A DNA stretch of 64,000 nt from Clostridium felsineum DSM 794 (GCF_002006355.2 NZ_CP096980.1:62001-126000), one strand, 5' to 3'. Positions 1 through 8,273 are shown, counted from the first letter of the stretch. The notes: generated by a model from the letters alone, not told the origin. Translations and numbers: made by a program.

Positions 1-650
1 ATAACACTATCAAATACAGATTGATCAGATTTTAATCGTATTAATTTTTCAGTGCTTAAATCATCTGCATTTATTACACTTATTATTAAAGTACCATCCC
101 TCTCATCCGAATCTGCAAAAGTATATAATTTATTTCCATTTAATATTATGTGTTGAACTAATCCTTGCACATTTAAAGTTTTTTCTTTTGATTTTTTTGC
201 CATATCATATTTAGTTATTATTGATCCTTTGGGTGGGCTGTTCGTTGTATATATATAATTTTTGTTTGCTGCAACAGAGAATATACCCTCAGCTATATCA
301 TAAGTATTATATTTATTACTACTAATATCAAACTCTACTACTTTCTTACTTCTATTAGAGTATCCGCCTATAGAATTTGTATAAATTTTATTCCCTACCT
401 TTACTGGAGACAAAAAACCCGAGTTTACATCTACACAATTAATCTTAGTTTCCTTAACTTCTTGCCCTTTTGATGTATATGATCTTATATAACTAGCATT
501 ATTAAACGTAGAAGATTCAATAATTGCTGTTTCAGCTTTTCCTTTATCAATATTATTATTTACCGGTTGATTATTAGAACTTTTACTACTACATCCAACT
601 ATAAATACAACGAACAAACATACAATTATAAATTTACTTAGTCTTGCCAT
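1..650 (-). CDS. Lipoprotein of unknown function, 3' end beyond window
   Basis: Reading on minus from ATG at 650 gives an open frame through base 1 with no stop, so the C-terminus is outside the window. The protein begins with a short basic segment, a hydrophobic helix and a lipobox-like IVGC followed by Ser-rich sequence, so it should be an anchored lipoprotein. The visible part (about 216 residues) has repeated hydrophobic-then-Gly/Asn-then-Tyr strands such as NKIYTNSIGG, NKNYIYTTN and GNKLYT, which suggests a beta-propeller-like fold; I do not recognise the family. Its start lies inside the end of the upstream gene (13-base overlap with the stop at 638-640), so it is probably translationally coupled to the two secreted hydrolase-like genes upstream. 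Confidence 0.72.
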   Translation of the reverse strand, partial: MARLSKFIIVCLFVVFIVGCSSKSSNNQPVNNNIDKGKAETAIIESSTFNNASYIRSYTSKGQEVKETKINCVDVNSGFLSPVKVGNKIYTNSIGGYSNRSKKVVEFDISSNKYNTYDIAEGIFSVAANKNYIYTTNSPPKGSIITKYDMAKKSKEKTLNVQGLVQHIILNGNKLYTFADSDERDGTLIISVINADDLSTEKLIRLKSDQSVFDSV

Positions 651-1345
651 CTTGCGTAAATTGTATCCAAAGTATCTTGTTTTGGTAAATCAACTGGTAT
701 TATTACTGAAGGTATTGTTCTTTTAGGGTCTATATCCATTCCATATAAATCCTTATATGAAGCCCAAACTAATTGAGAACAATAAAACTTATCTCTTGTA
801 TTTATATTAAAGAAGTTATAATTGTATGGCTTACCAATCTGATCACTACACCAATCAGCAGCTGCTGCATCTTGATCTGCTGTAGTATTCTTTGTAGTAA
901 GTCCCTTTATTGAGTTATATCTAGTTTTCCACTCATTTGGATATCTTCCTACTCCATTTGGCATGGATTCTACTGTAGTTGATGCTGACCAAATGATACC
1001 TGCATGTCCGTAATGTACTCCAAGCGTATTACTATCTCTAGTAACTAAGATTACTCCTTTTCTTGTTGGATAATCTCCATAATCCTCCGTATCGCCTGAA
1101 AATCTTTGAACCTTTAGAACCTTTTTATCTGACTTATAATCATTAGTAACCTTCGAGTCTTTTTTATCATCAAAAGAATTATAAGCTTTATCTACTCTAC
1201 CTTGATACTGCTGTAATACTTTCTTTTGATTACTTGTAAGTGCTGTATTACTATTTATACTAGCAAAAGTTTTAACACCATTTAAGGTGGTAGCAAGTAC
1301 TATTGCTGCTGCCAACATGGCAGTATTTTTCTTCAAATTCATCAT
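638..1345 (-). CDS. Secreted permuted NlpC/P60-like (YiiX/YycO-type) protein
   Basis: A 235-residue protein with a Sec signal peptide (MNLKK then a hydrophobic core ending near TFA) and a C-terminal papain-like fold of the YiiX/YycO type. The candidate catalytic His is in HYGHAGIIW (His111/His114) and the Cys in FYCSQLVW (Cys189). His precedes Cys, the circularly permuted order of this branch of the NlpC/P60 superfamily. Members act on cell-wall or acyl/amide bonds; the substrate here is unknown. Start: AAGGGGAAG lies about 5 bases before the first of two adjacent ATGs. It is a tandem paralogue of the next gene on minus, with about 25 bases between the two, and overlaps the downstream lipoprotein gene. 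Function beyond the fold is inference. Confidence 0.8.
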   Translation of the reverse strand: MMNLKKNTAMLAAAIVLATTLNGVKTFASINSNTALTSNQKKVLQQYQGRVDKAYNSFDDKKDSKVTNDYKSDKKVLKVQRFSGDTEDYGDYPTRKGVILVTRDSNTLGVHYGHAGIIWSASTTVESMPNGVGRYPNEWKTRYNSIKGLTTKNTTADQDAAAADWCSDQIGKPYNYNFFNINTRDKFYCSQLVWASYKDLYGMDIDPKRTIPSVIIPVDLPKQDTLDTIYARWQD

Positions 1346-1370
1346 ATTAACTTCCCCTTATATTTATTTT

Positions 1371-2084
1371 TTATTCATCCCATTGAGCAAAAACAGTTTC
1401 TATATCTGCTTGTTTTGGTAAATCAACTGGTATTATCATTGATGGTACTGTCTTTTTAGGATCTATATCCATTCCGTATAAGTCTTTATATGCTGCCCAA
1501 ACTAATTGTGAGCAATAAAAGCTACTTCTTGTGTTTATATTAAAAAAGTTGTAGTTATATGGCTTACCTACTTGATTATTACACCAATCTGATACCTCTT
1601 TGTCTTGGTCAGCTGTTGTATCTTTAACTGTAATTCCTTTTACTGTCTTATATCTTGACTGCCATGTATTTGGATATCTTCCAACTCCACTTAATTGTGC
1701 TTCTACCGTAGTTGATGGAGTCCATACTATGCCGGCATGTCCATAATGTACTCCAAGAATATTGGTATCTCTAGTAACAAGAATAACTCCACTTCTTGTT
1801 GGATATACTCCTTCTGTGTCTTTTCCTGACTCTTCGTCTGTTGCTTCTTGTACTTTTAAATTATTGTTTATAGCTTTAGGGTCTTTAACAACTTTTGTTT
1901 GATTTTTATCTTCAAAAGAATTATAAACTTTGTCAATATTTCCTTGATACTGTTGTAATACTTTCTTCTGGTTATTTGTCATAACACTGTTAACATTTGT
2001 ACTAGCATATGACCTAATGCCAGTTATTGTAAAAGTAATAGACATTGCAACTACAAATGTTGTTATTTTTTTTAATTTTATCAT
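1371..2084 (-). CDS. Secreted permuted NlpC/P60-like protein, tandem paralogue
   Basis: A 237-residue paralogue of the protein at 638-1345, alike along its whole length: signal peptide, the shared NQKKVLQQYQG segment after it, a variable acidic linker, then HYGHAGIVW (His) and FYCSQLVWAAYKDLYGMDID (Cys). I start it at ATG 2084 because GGAGGTG lies just upstream; the frame stays open to a TTG at 2099, but that would put the ribosome site inside the gene. It is first in a three-gene minus operon (this gene, its copy, a lipoprotein), with a promoter-like TTGAAT-17-TACAAT at 2116-2144, and is divergent from hydA. It probably arose by local duplication. The cell-wall role is inferred from the family. 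Confidence 0.8.
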   Translation of the reverse strand: MIKLKKITTFVVAMSITFTITGIRSYASTNVNSVMTNNQKKVLQQYQGNIDKVYNSFEDKNQTKVVKDPKAINNNLKVQEATDEESGKDTEGVYPTRSGVILVTRDTNILGVHYGHAGIVWTPSTTVEAQLSGVGRYPNTWQSRYKTVKGITVKDTTADQDKEVSDWCNNQVGKPYNYNFFNINTRSSFYCSQLVWAAYKDLYGMDIDPKKTVPSMIIPVDLPKQADIETVFAQWDE

Positions 2085-2115
2085 AATACACCTCCACAAA
2101 TTTTAATATAATTTA

Positions 2116-2144
2116 ATTGTACCAATTCATGTACATATATTCAA
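2116..2144 (-). promoter_or_regulatory. Candidate sigma-A promoter for the NlpC/P60-like operon
   Basis: On minus, TTGAAT (2144-2139) and TACAAT (2121-2116) are separated by exactly 17 bases, about 30 bases ahead of the ATG at 2084. It matches the vegetative consensus at five of six and five of six positions. No operator is obvious. Confidence 0.45.
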
Positions 2145-2224
2145 TAATTTTACTTAAATGTAACGTCACTGTTTTTATTTTAACAAATTAAATTAACTAA
2201 ATTATTTTAGAGTTCCTTCAAATA

Positions 2225-2233
2225 TGATATAAT
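2225..2233 (+). promoter_or_regulatory. Extended -10 element upstream of hydA
   Basis: TGATATAAT is an extended -10 (TGn plus TATAAT) about 100 bases before the hydA start. No good -35 lies 17 bases upstream, as expected for extended -10 promoters. The roughly 95-base leader is AT-rich; its function is not evident. Confidence 0.45.
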
Positions 2234-2330
2234 GATAATAGGTATGTATATAAGTACGTTCATATACCGTTAAATTTTTAACGATATTTTATTAATAAAT
2301 AACTATATTCTTAATTTCAGGAGGATTAAA

Positions 2331-4085
2331 ATGAAAACAATAATCTTAAATGGCACTGAAGTGCATACAGATAAAGACATCACCATCCTTGAATTAGCAA
2401 GAGAAAACAATGTAGATATCCCTACTCTTTGCTTTTTAAAGGATTGTGGTAACTTTGGAAAATGCGGTGTTTGTATGGTGGAAGTAGAGGGTAAAGGCTT
2501 CAGAGCTGCCTGTGTCGCTAAAGTTGAAGACGGAATGGTAATAAACACTGAAACTGATGAAGTAAAGGAAAGAATCAAAAAGAGAGTGTCCACACTTCTT
2601 GATAAACATGAGTTTAAATGTGGTCAATGTTCTAGAAAAGAAAACTGTGAGTTCCTTAAACTTGTAATAAAAACAAAAGCAAGAGCTTCAAAACCATTTT
2701 TACCAACAGCAGAAGAAAAATCAGCTTTAGTTGACGATAGAAGTAAGGCTATTGTGATAGATAGATCTAAATGTGTACTATGCGGAAGATGTGTTGCTGC
2801 TTGTAAAGAGCATACTGGTACATGCTCAATTCAATTTATAAAAAAGGATGGACAAAGAGCTGTAGGAACAGTGGATGATTTATGTTTTGATGATTCAAAC
2901 TGTTTATTATGCGGTCAATGTGTTGTTGCTTGTCCAGTTGCTGCTTTAAAAGAAAAATCCCACGTAGAAAAAGTTCAAGAGGCACTTAATGACCCTAAAA
3001 AGCATGTTATTGTTGCAATGGCTCCATCAATAAGAACTGCTATGGGCGAATTATTTAGGATGGGCTTCGGAAAAGATGTAACAGGAAAATTATATACAGC
3101 ACTTAGAATGCTTGGATTTGATAAAATATTTGATATAAACTTCGGTGCAGATATGACTATAATGGAAGAAGCTACTGAACTTCTACAAAGAATAGAAAAA
3201 GGTGGACCATTCCCTATGTTTACATCTTGCTGTCCTGCATGGGTGAGACAAGCACAAAACTATTATCCTGAATTATTGGATAACCTTTCATCTGCAAAAT
3301 CTCCTCAACAAATATTTGGTACTGCATCAAAAACTTATTATCCTTCAATATCAGGAATTGCTCCTGAAGATGTTTATACAGTTACAATTATGCCATGTAA
3401 TGATAAAAAATATGAAGCAGATATTCCTTTCATGGAAGTTAATGGCTTAAGAGATATTGATGCATCACTAACTACAAGAGAACTTGCTCAAATGATTAAA
3501 AATGCCAAAATTAAATTTGCAGACCTTGAAGATGGTGAAGCTGATCCTTCTATGGGTACTTACAGTGGTGCTGGTGCTATATTTGGTGCAACTGGTGGAG
3601 TTATGGAAGCTGCAATAAGATCTGCTAAAGACTTTGCTGAGAATAAAGAACTTGAAAATGTTGATTATACTGAAGTAAGAGGATTTAAAGGCATCAAAGA
3701 AGCTGAAGTTGAAATTGCTGGAAATAAATATAACGTTGCTGTTATAAATGGTGCTGCTAATTTCTTTGAATTCATGAAATCAGGAAAAATAGATGAAAAA
3801 CAATATCACTTTATAGAAGTAATGGGCTGTCCTGGCGGATGTATAAATGGTGGAGGTCAACCTCACGTAAGTGCTATTGATAGAGAAAATGTTGATTATA
3901 GAAAATTAAGAGCTTCAGTTTTATATAATCAAGATAAAAATGTGCTTTCAAAGAGAAAATCACACGATAATCCAGCTATTATTAAGATGTATGATAGCTA
4001 CTTTGGAAAACCAGGTGAGGGTCTTGCTCACAAGTTATTACATGTAAAATATACAAAAGACAAAAATGTTTCAAAACATGAGTAA
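2331..4085 (+). CDS. hydA: [FeFe]-hydrogenase HydA, monomeric
   Basis: Iron-only hydrogenase that reduces protons with electrons from reduced ferredoxin, disposing of reductant during acid-forming fermentation; cytoplasmic. The 584 residues show the full M3-type layout: N-terminal [2Fe-2S] ferredoxin domain (Cys34, 45, 48, 61), a His-ligated cluster (His93, Cys97, 100, 106), two [4Fe-4S] motifs (CVLCGRCVAAC at 148-158 and CLLCGQCVVAC at 191-201), then the H-cluster motifs TSCCPAW (Cys300/301), MPCNDKKYEAD (Cys356) and MGCPGGCINGGGQP (Cys500/504). The last usually reads MACPGGC; here Gly replaces Ala499. AGGAGG lies 7 bases before the ATG. It is monocistronic: a terminator follows, shared with convergent pyrE. 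No maturase genes are in the window. Confidence 0.97.
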   Translation: MKTIILNGTEVHTDKDITILELARENNVDIPTLCFLKDCGNFGKCGVCMVEVEGKGFRAACVAKVEDGMVINTETDEVKERIKKRVSTLLDKHEFKCGQCSRKENCEFLKLVIKTKARASKPFLPTAEEKSALVDDRSKAIVIDRSKCVLCGRCVAACKEHTGTCSIQFIKKDGQRAVGTVDDLCFDDSNCLLCGQCVVACPVAALKEKSHVEKVQEALNDPKKHVIVAMAPSIRTAMGELFRMGFGKDVTGKLYTALRMLGFDKIFDINFGADMTIMEEATELLQRIEKGGPFPMFTSCCPAWVRQAQNYYPELLDNLSSAKSPQQIFGTASKTYYPSISGIAPEDVYTVTIMPCNDKKYEADIPFMEVNGLRDIDASLTTRELAQMIKNAKIKFADLEDGEADPSMGTYSGAGAIFGATGGVMEAAIRSAKDFAENKELENVDYTEVRGFKGIKEAEVEIAGNKYNVAVINGAANFFEFMKSGKIDEKQYHFIEVMGCPGGCINGGGQPHVSAIDRENVDYRKLRASVLYNQDKNVLSKRKSHDNPAIIKMYDSYFGKPGEGLAHKLLHVKYTKDKNVSKHE

Positions 4086-4087
4086 AA

Positions 4088-4118
4088 TAAAAAAGATGCC
4101 TAAAGGCATCTTTTTTAT
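4088..4118. terminator. Bidirectional terminator between hydA and pyrE
   Basis: An A-run, AAAGATGCC, loop TAAA, GGCATCTTT and a T-run form an inverted repeat with A/T tracts on both sides. It ends hydA on + and can serve pyrE, whose stop lies at its right edge, on minus. Confidence 0.85.
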
Positions 4119-4789
4119 TTTACTCCATACTCTTTGTAATAATTGTTGATCTTTTCTTTCATTTTATCATCTATAATAACTTTACCATTAATATTTCTTT
4201 TATATAAGTAATCTACTACTTCCTCCATTGTAACAATAGAACAAGTCTTAAATGCAAACTTTTCTTTAAGTTCAGTTAAAGCGCTTTTTTCTCCCTTACC
4301 TTTTTCCATTCTATCTACTGATATTATAAGTCCCTTTACATCAACATTAGCTTGAGATTTGAGTATAGGCATAGTCTCATATACGGATGTTCCAGCTGTT
4401 GTAACATCTTCCACTATTATAACCCTATCTTCATCTTTAAGATTTGATCCAAGAAGAATTCCCTTATCTCCATGATCCTTAACTTCTTTTCTATTTGAAC
4501 AATAAGAAGCATTAATTCCATACACACTATCAAGTGCCATTGCTACTGAAACACTTAATGGTATTCCTTTATATGCAGGTCCAAATAATATATCAAAATC
4601 ATCTCCAAAGTTATCATATATAGCCTTGGCATAAAATTTCGCTAACTTATTTAATTCATTTCCTGTTTTATAATTTCCCGTATTTATAAAAAAAGGTGTT
4701 CTTCTACCACTTTTAGTTATGAAATCTCCAAAAGTAAGCACATTACTCTCCACCATAAATTCTATAAACTCTTGTTTGTATTGTTCCAT
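4115..4789 (-). CDS. pyrE: Orotate phosphoribosyltransferase
   Basis: Converts orotate and PRPP to OMP in pyrimidine synthesis. The 224-residue protein carries the phosphoribosyltransferase signature VIIVEDVTTAGTSVYE (PRPP-binding acidic pair plus TAGTS loop) and the orotate-type N-terminus with FITKSGRRTPFFINTG. ATG 4789 is chosen because GGAGGG lies 7 bases upstream; a TTG one codon earlier is possible but too close to the ribosome site. It is the last gene of a minus operon dcd, alpha/beta hydrolase, pyrE with gaps of about 23 bases, and ends at the terminator shared with hydA. Confidence 0.95.
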   Translation of the reverse strand: MEQYKQEFIEFMVESNVLTFGDFITKSGRRTPFFINTGNYKTGNELNKLAKFYAKAIYDNFGDDFDILFGPAYKGIPLSVSVAMALDSVYGINASYCSNRKEVKDHGDKGILLGSNLKDEDRVIIVEDVTTAGTSVYETMPILKSQANVDVKGLIISVDRMEKGKGEKSALTELKEKFAFKTCSIVTMEEVVDYLYKRNINGKVIIDDKMKEKINNYYKEYGVK

Positions 4790-4811
4790 CAATTAGCCCT
4801 CCAATTTATTT

Positions 4812-5429
4812 TTATTTAAAAAAATCCACATATAATTTTACTACATTTTCTAAAATTCTTAAATTTTTTATTACATCATTTTTAATTTCTAGAGAATGAT
4901 TGGCTCCCTCAAATAACATTAAACTAACGCTTTTATGTTCTTTAATTGTATTTATGTAATTACTTTGAAAAAACTCATCCTTTGTACCTACTACTACAGT
5001 ACATTTTCTATCTATTATATATTTTAATGTCTGCTCTATGGGAGTTAAATATATAAACTCTATATTATGTATATTAAGCTTAGAAGCTGTTAAACCAGCT
5101 ATTTGAGTCCCTATACTTTTACCTAAAAAATAAATACTTTTATAATTTTTATTAATTAATCTTTTTATAATATAGGCTATCTCACTAGCTACATCTTCGG
5201 TACTAGCTTTTCCTATATCTTCCCATGAAATTTTATCTTTATAACTAATGCATAAAACATCATTGTTATTCTGAATTGCTGCCTTTTTTGCATAGTAGAG
5301 CAGCGGTTTATTATGATCATAATTTATCCCTGGAAATATTATAACAAGAGCTTTTGAATCTTCACTTGCATATAATGTTCCAAAAACTTCTTTATACTTT
5401 GATTGAAATATTTTGCTATTCAAACACAT
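4812..5429 (-). CDS. Small alpha/beta hydrolase
   Basis: About 205 residues with the alpha/beta-hydrolase fold. IIFPGINYDH is the first strand with an oxyanion-type turn, the nucleophile elbow is GKSIG (GxSxG type) in YFLGKSIGTQIAG, a late acid lies in VVVGTKDEFF and the His in FEGANHSLE, so a complete Ser-Asp-His triad is present. No signal peptide or membrane segment; cytoplasmic. It sits between dcd and pyrE in one operon. That placement hints at a housekeeping or salvage role but does not give a substrate. The start is not certain: GTG 5432, ATG 5429 and a nearby TTG are all close to an AGGG ribosome site. Confidence 0.78.
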   Translation of the reverse strand: MCLNSKIFQSKYKEVFGTLYASEDSKALVIIFPGINYDHNKPLLYYAKKAAIQNNNDVLCISYKDKISWEDIGKASTEDVASEIAYIIKRLINKNYKSIYFLGKSIGTQIAGLTASKLNIHNIEFIYLTPIEQTLKYIIDRKCTVVVGTKDEFFQSNYINTIKEHKSVSLMLFEGANHSLEIKNDVIKNLRILENVVKLYVDFFK

Positions 5430-5454
5430 CACCCTACTTTAATAATATACTTCT

Positions 5455-5976
5455 TTACTTTTGAAAATCTTTATAAAGTAAACTTGGTTGAATCCCATTA
5501 TTATTTTGATACTTACCACTAGAATATTTTTCGTATTCTCCTCCAACGTCATGATAATAGATTTGGCATATTTCAACACCTGGATATATTCTTATTGGTT
5601 CCACACAAAATATTTCTAATGTCCAATACCCCTTAAAACCAACGTCTCCAAATCCTGCTGTGACATGAATGAACACTCCAAGCCTTCCAACAGAGGATCT
5701 ACCTTCAAGCATTGGCACATACTTGTCTGTTTCTGTATATTCTACCGTTCTTCCAAGATACAATTTTCTTGGTTGAAGTACAATCCCTTCCTCAGGAATT
5801 ATAAGTTTTTTTGTACTATTTGGTTTTTTCATATCTAAAACTTCTTCATCATAAACAAGAAGTTCATTATGTAACTTTAAATTGTAGCTATTAGGATTTA
5901 TTTGTTTCTCTGTAAATGGCTCTATTATTATATCTCTTCCTATATTATCTATAATTTGCTTTCCCGAAAGAATCAT
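5455..5976 (-). CDS. dcd: dCTP deaminase
   Basis: Deaminates dCTP to dUTP (or, in bifunctional members, on to dUMP) for thymidylate synthesis. The 173-residue protein has the core EGRSSVGRLGVFIHVTAGFG with the Arg/Ser substrate loop, followed by GFKGYWTLEI, which holds the catalytic Glu, and PGVEICQIYY. From the sequence alone I cannot say whether it also has the dUTPase activity of the bifunctional branch. A strong GAGGAGG precedes the ATG. First gene of the dcd-hydrolase-pyrE operon. Confidence 0.93.
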   Translation of the reverse strand: MILSGKQIIDNIGRDIIIEPFTEKQINPNSYNLKLHNELLVYDEEVLDMKKPNSTKKLIIPEEGIVLQPRKLYLGRTVEYTETDKYVPMLEGRSSVGRLGVFIHVTAGFGDVGFKGYWTLEIFCVEPIRIYPGVEICQIYYHDVGGEYEKYSSGKYQNNNGIQPSLLYKDFQK

Positions 5977-6097
5977 TTATTATTCCTCCTCAACAATATG
6001 TTCTCTATAAATACTAATTTTTATTATACCATATAAAATATTATAATTAATTATTATTTTATATGGACAATTTAGAGTTTACTACTACTGTATTTAC

Positions 6098-6106
6098 TGA
6101 TATAAT
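6098..6106 (+). promoter_or_regulatory. Extended -10 promoter of the lipoprotein gene
   Basis: TGATATAAT (TGn plus perfect TATAAT) 40 bases before ATG 6146. The transcript would start near 6113, downstream of an in-frame ATG at 6110, which supports 6146 as the true start. Confidence 0.5.
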
Positions 6107-6145
6107 AATATGGCTAAAATTACAAATAAAAATCAGGAGGTACAT

Positions 6146-6775
6146 ATGAAAAAAATAGCAGCTTTATGCTTAAGCTTATGCTTGATACTATTAACTTTTA
6201 CTGCCTGTGGTTCTAAGGAAGTAAAAAAATTAACTAAAGAAGATGTAAAAAAATATACAGCACAAATGAAAAGTGACCCACTATCTGGCGATATCACTTT
6301 AAATGGAGTGAAATACTCTCTTCCTACTAAAGCTAAAAACTTGGAGGATAATGGATGGAAATATAATGATTATGCGGATAAAGGACAACCTTTGAAGGAT
6401 AATTATTATGTACAAGATATTCACATGGACGATGGCACTAAAAATGAAGATACTTTTATAAATGTAACTCTTTATAACACAAGTGGTTCTACCATGAAGT
6501 TCGATGATGCTATGCTTGGAGGTATAAAAGTAGAAAAGAAAAGTGATTCATATAAAAATACTGTAGTATTGCCAAAAGGTATTACATTATCTTCTACTTA
6601 TGATGATGTAATTAAAGCTTATGGTAACCCAAAAGTTGATTATATGAAAGCAGCTAGTTGGATAATATATTACAATACCGACATTGGTGAATATGGACAA
6701 CAGCTTCGTATTTACTTTAACAAAACTACAAAAGTTATTGAATCAATAGAATTAAAGAATATACCTAGAAAATAA
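6146..6775 (+). CDS. Lipoprotein, unknown function
   Basis: A 209-residue predicted lipoprotein: MKKIAALCL, hydrophobic core, lipobox TFTAC, then Gly-Ser-Lys-Glu. The mature part is polar, with no further membrane helix. A C-terminal segment (STYDDVIKAYGNPKVDY followed by amphipathic strands ending in LRIYFNKTTKVIESIEL) resembles the strand-helix-strand pattern of small SmpA/BLIP-like domains; that is only a resemblance. AGGAGG before ATG 6146 sets the start; an in-frame ATG at 6110 lies before the expected transcript start. It is alone on + between dcd (minus) and a tRNA cluster (minus). I do not recognise a family. Confidence 0.75.
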   Translation: MKKIAALCLSLCLILLTFTACGSKEVKKLTKEDVKKYTAQMKSDPLSGDITLNGVKYSLPTKAKNLEDNGWKYNDYADKGQPLKDNYYVQDIHMDDGTKNEDTFINVTLYNTSGSTMKFDDAMLGGIKVEKKSDSYKNTVVLPKGITLSSTYDDVIKAYGNPKVDYMKAASWIIYYNTDIGEYGQQLRIYFNKTTKVIESIELKNIPRK

Positions 6776-6780
6776 AATAA

Positions 6781-6821
6781 AAAAGCGTGCTTTCCAAAAT
6801 TACTTTGAAAAACACGCTTTT
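6781..6821 (+). terminator. Terminator after the lipoprotein gene
   Basis: AAAAGCGTG (6781-6789) pairs with CACGCTTTT (6813-6821); the loop itself holds a short TTTC/GAAA stem. It is only a few bases downstream of the stop. The A-run on the left lets it also end transcription of the tRNA-Arg gene arriving on minus. Confidence 0.75.
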
Positions 6822-6827
6822 ACGTTT

Positions 6828-6903
6828 GGTGCGACAGGCAGGAGTCGAACCCGCAGCGCCTCGGTTCGTAGCCGAGTCCTCTATCCAGTTGAGGTACTAT
6901 CGC
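6828..6903 (-). tRNA. tRNA-Arg (anticodon ACG)
   Basis: Cloverleaf on minus: acceptor GCGATAG paired with CTGTCGC, anticodon stem CTCGG/CCGAG around loop CTACGAA (anticodon ACG), T-loop GGTTCGACTCC, discriminator A and encoded CCA. 76 bases. Confidence 0.95.
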
Positions 6904-6967
6904 ATACTTTAAGCATTATTATATTAACACAATTTACAAAAAAAATCAAATATCTTTATTGCAAAAT

Positions 6968-6994
6968 AAAAGGACATTTTAACAATGTCCTTTT
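6968..6994 (-). terminator. Terminator between tRNA-Ser(GCT) and tRNA-Arg
   Basis: AAAAGGACATT (6968-6978) pairs with AATGTCCTTTT (6984-6994). Read on minus it lies just after tRNA-Ser(GCT) and is followed by TTTTATTTT, so it ends the two-serine-tRNA transcript. tRNA-Arg should then have its own promoter or depend on read-through. Confidence 0.7.
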
Positions 6995-6995
6995 A

Positions 6996-7086
6996 TGGCG
7001 GAGAAGGAGAGTTTCGAACTCTCGCGCCGGTTACCCGACCTATACCCTTAGCAAGGGCACCTCTTCAACCACTTGAGTACTTCTCC
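6996..7086 (-). tRNA. tRNA-Ser (anticodon GCT)
   Basis: Class II tRNA with a long variable arm: acceptor GGAGAAG/CTTCTCC, anticodon loop TTGCTAA (GCT), discriminator G, encoded CCA; 91 bases. Confidence 0.95.
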
Positions 7087-7119
7087 ACATGCTCTACTAA
7101 ATAAAACCTATTAAATTAA

Positions 7120-7210
7120 TGGCGGAAAGATAGGGATTCGAACCCTAGGTGCGGTTACCCGCACGCCGGTTTTCAAGACCGGTGCCTTAAACCAACTCGA
7201 CCATCTTTCC
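7120..7210 (-). tRNA. tRNA-Ser (anticodon TGA)
   Basis: Class II tRNA: acceptor GGAAAGA/TCTTTCC, anticodon loop CTTGAAA (TGA, reads UCN), long variable arm, discriminator G, encoded CCA; 91 bases. It is first in the minus tRNA transcript. Confidence 0.95.
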
Positions 7211-7227
7211 ACATAACAACATAAAAT

Positions 7228-7256
7228 ATTATATCAAATAAACTTTCAATTGTCAA
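7228..7256 (-). promoter_or_regulatory. Consensus promoter of the tRNA-Ser cluster
   Basis: On minus, TTGACA (7256-7251) and TATAAT (7233-7228) with exactly 17 bases between: a perfect sigma-A consensus, with the expected transcript start a few bases before tRNA-Ser(TGA). Confidence 0.85.
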
Positions 7257-7355
7257 CAACAAATTTAAATTTATTTAAATATTTTTGTTTTACATCTTAC
7301 AACAAGATTTATTATATCATCCGCTTTTTTTTATGTCAACATTTTTATTCGATTT

Positions 7356-8246
7356 TTATTTGTTTTTTATAACTTTTTTGGATAATCTTAAAAATGCGTT
7401 AAGTGCTGGTGAAATCCACTTGTCCTTATGATACAAAACTTGGGATATAATACCAAAACCTGGTCCTCCCCATTTTAATGGTACTAATTTTCCATCTTTT
7501 ATTTCTTCCTCTACTGCAACTCTAGGCAAAAGTGTTATTCCTAATCCACTCATGGTAAACTGCTTTATAGCTTGAACGCTCCCCGTTTCAAGAACAAGCT
7601 TAGGTTTTATATTGTAACTACTTAAAATATTTTCAAATACAGCTCTATAACTACAACCCATTTCTGTTAATATAAGAGGCTCTTCTGCTATATCTTCAGG
7701 ATATACAATATCTTTTTCTATAAGTGGATGTCCGGGATACGCTAAAAGCACCATAGGCTCATCAAATTCGATTTCAGATATAAATTCATTTGAATCGATT
7801 TTAGTTCCAAGCGAAAATGCTACATCTATTATATTGTCCTTTAAAAAGTGTCTAAAATCAGCACAACTTCCAAACTTTAATGAAACTTCTACATCAGGAT
7901 ACAATCTTCTATACTCTTTAAGTATAAAAGGAAGTCTTAAAACACAAAGGGATTCTGCAGCCCCTATAGTAAGTGTTCCACTTGGCTTTTCATCATCTAT
8001 AACCACATTTTTTATTTCATGTGAAAGTTTAATCATTTGTTTTGCATAAGGCAATAATTTTTTACCTTCATAGGTCAACGTAACCTTTTTACCTATTCTT
8101 TCAAAAAGCTTTACTTGTAGTTCTTCCTCTAATATCTTTATTTGCGTTGTAACAGTGGATTGAGCATAATTAAGTACACTAGCAGCTTCTGTAAAACTCT
8201 GATATTTGCCTATTGTTATAAATGTATTTAATTGCTTAAAATCCAT
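7356..8246 (-). CDS. LysR-family transcriptional regulator
   Basis: A 296-residue LysR-type regulator. The N-terminal winged helix reads MDFKQLNTFITIGKYQSFTE, then AASVLNYAQSTVTTQIKILE (recognition helix), followed by the effector-binding domain (GTLTIGAAES onward, with strand EPLILTEMGCSYR). The ATG at 8246 has GGGAG 8 bases upstream; an in-frame ATG at 8261 lacks one. It is divergent from asd with about 120 bases between, so it may control asd and itself; that is inference from position. The ligand is unknown; many divergent LysR proteins sense a product of the neighbouring pathway. Confidence 0.9.
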   Translation of the reverse strand: MDFKQLNTFITIGKYQSFTEAASVLNYAQSTVTTQIKILEEELQVKLFERIGKKVTLTYEGKKLLPYAKQMIKLSHEIKNVVIDDEKPSGTLTIGAAESLCVLRLPFILKEYRRLYPDVEVSLKFGSCADFRHFLKDNIIDVAFSLGTKIDSNEFISEIEFDEPMVLLAYPGHPLIEKDIVYPEDIAEEPLILTEMGCSYRAVFENILSSYNIKPKLVLETGSVQAIKQFTMSGLGITLLPRVAVEEEIKDGKLVPLKWGGPGFGIISQVLYHKDKWISPALNAFLRLSKKVIKNK

Positions 8247-8273
8247 AACTAATTCTCCCATCAATTTTTTTGA

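Noticed and set aside
6110..6145. Longer lipoprotein start at ATG 6110
   Set aside because: It would precede the expected transcript start and put the AGGAGG site inside the gene, and would bury the signal peptide.
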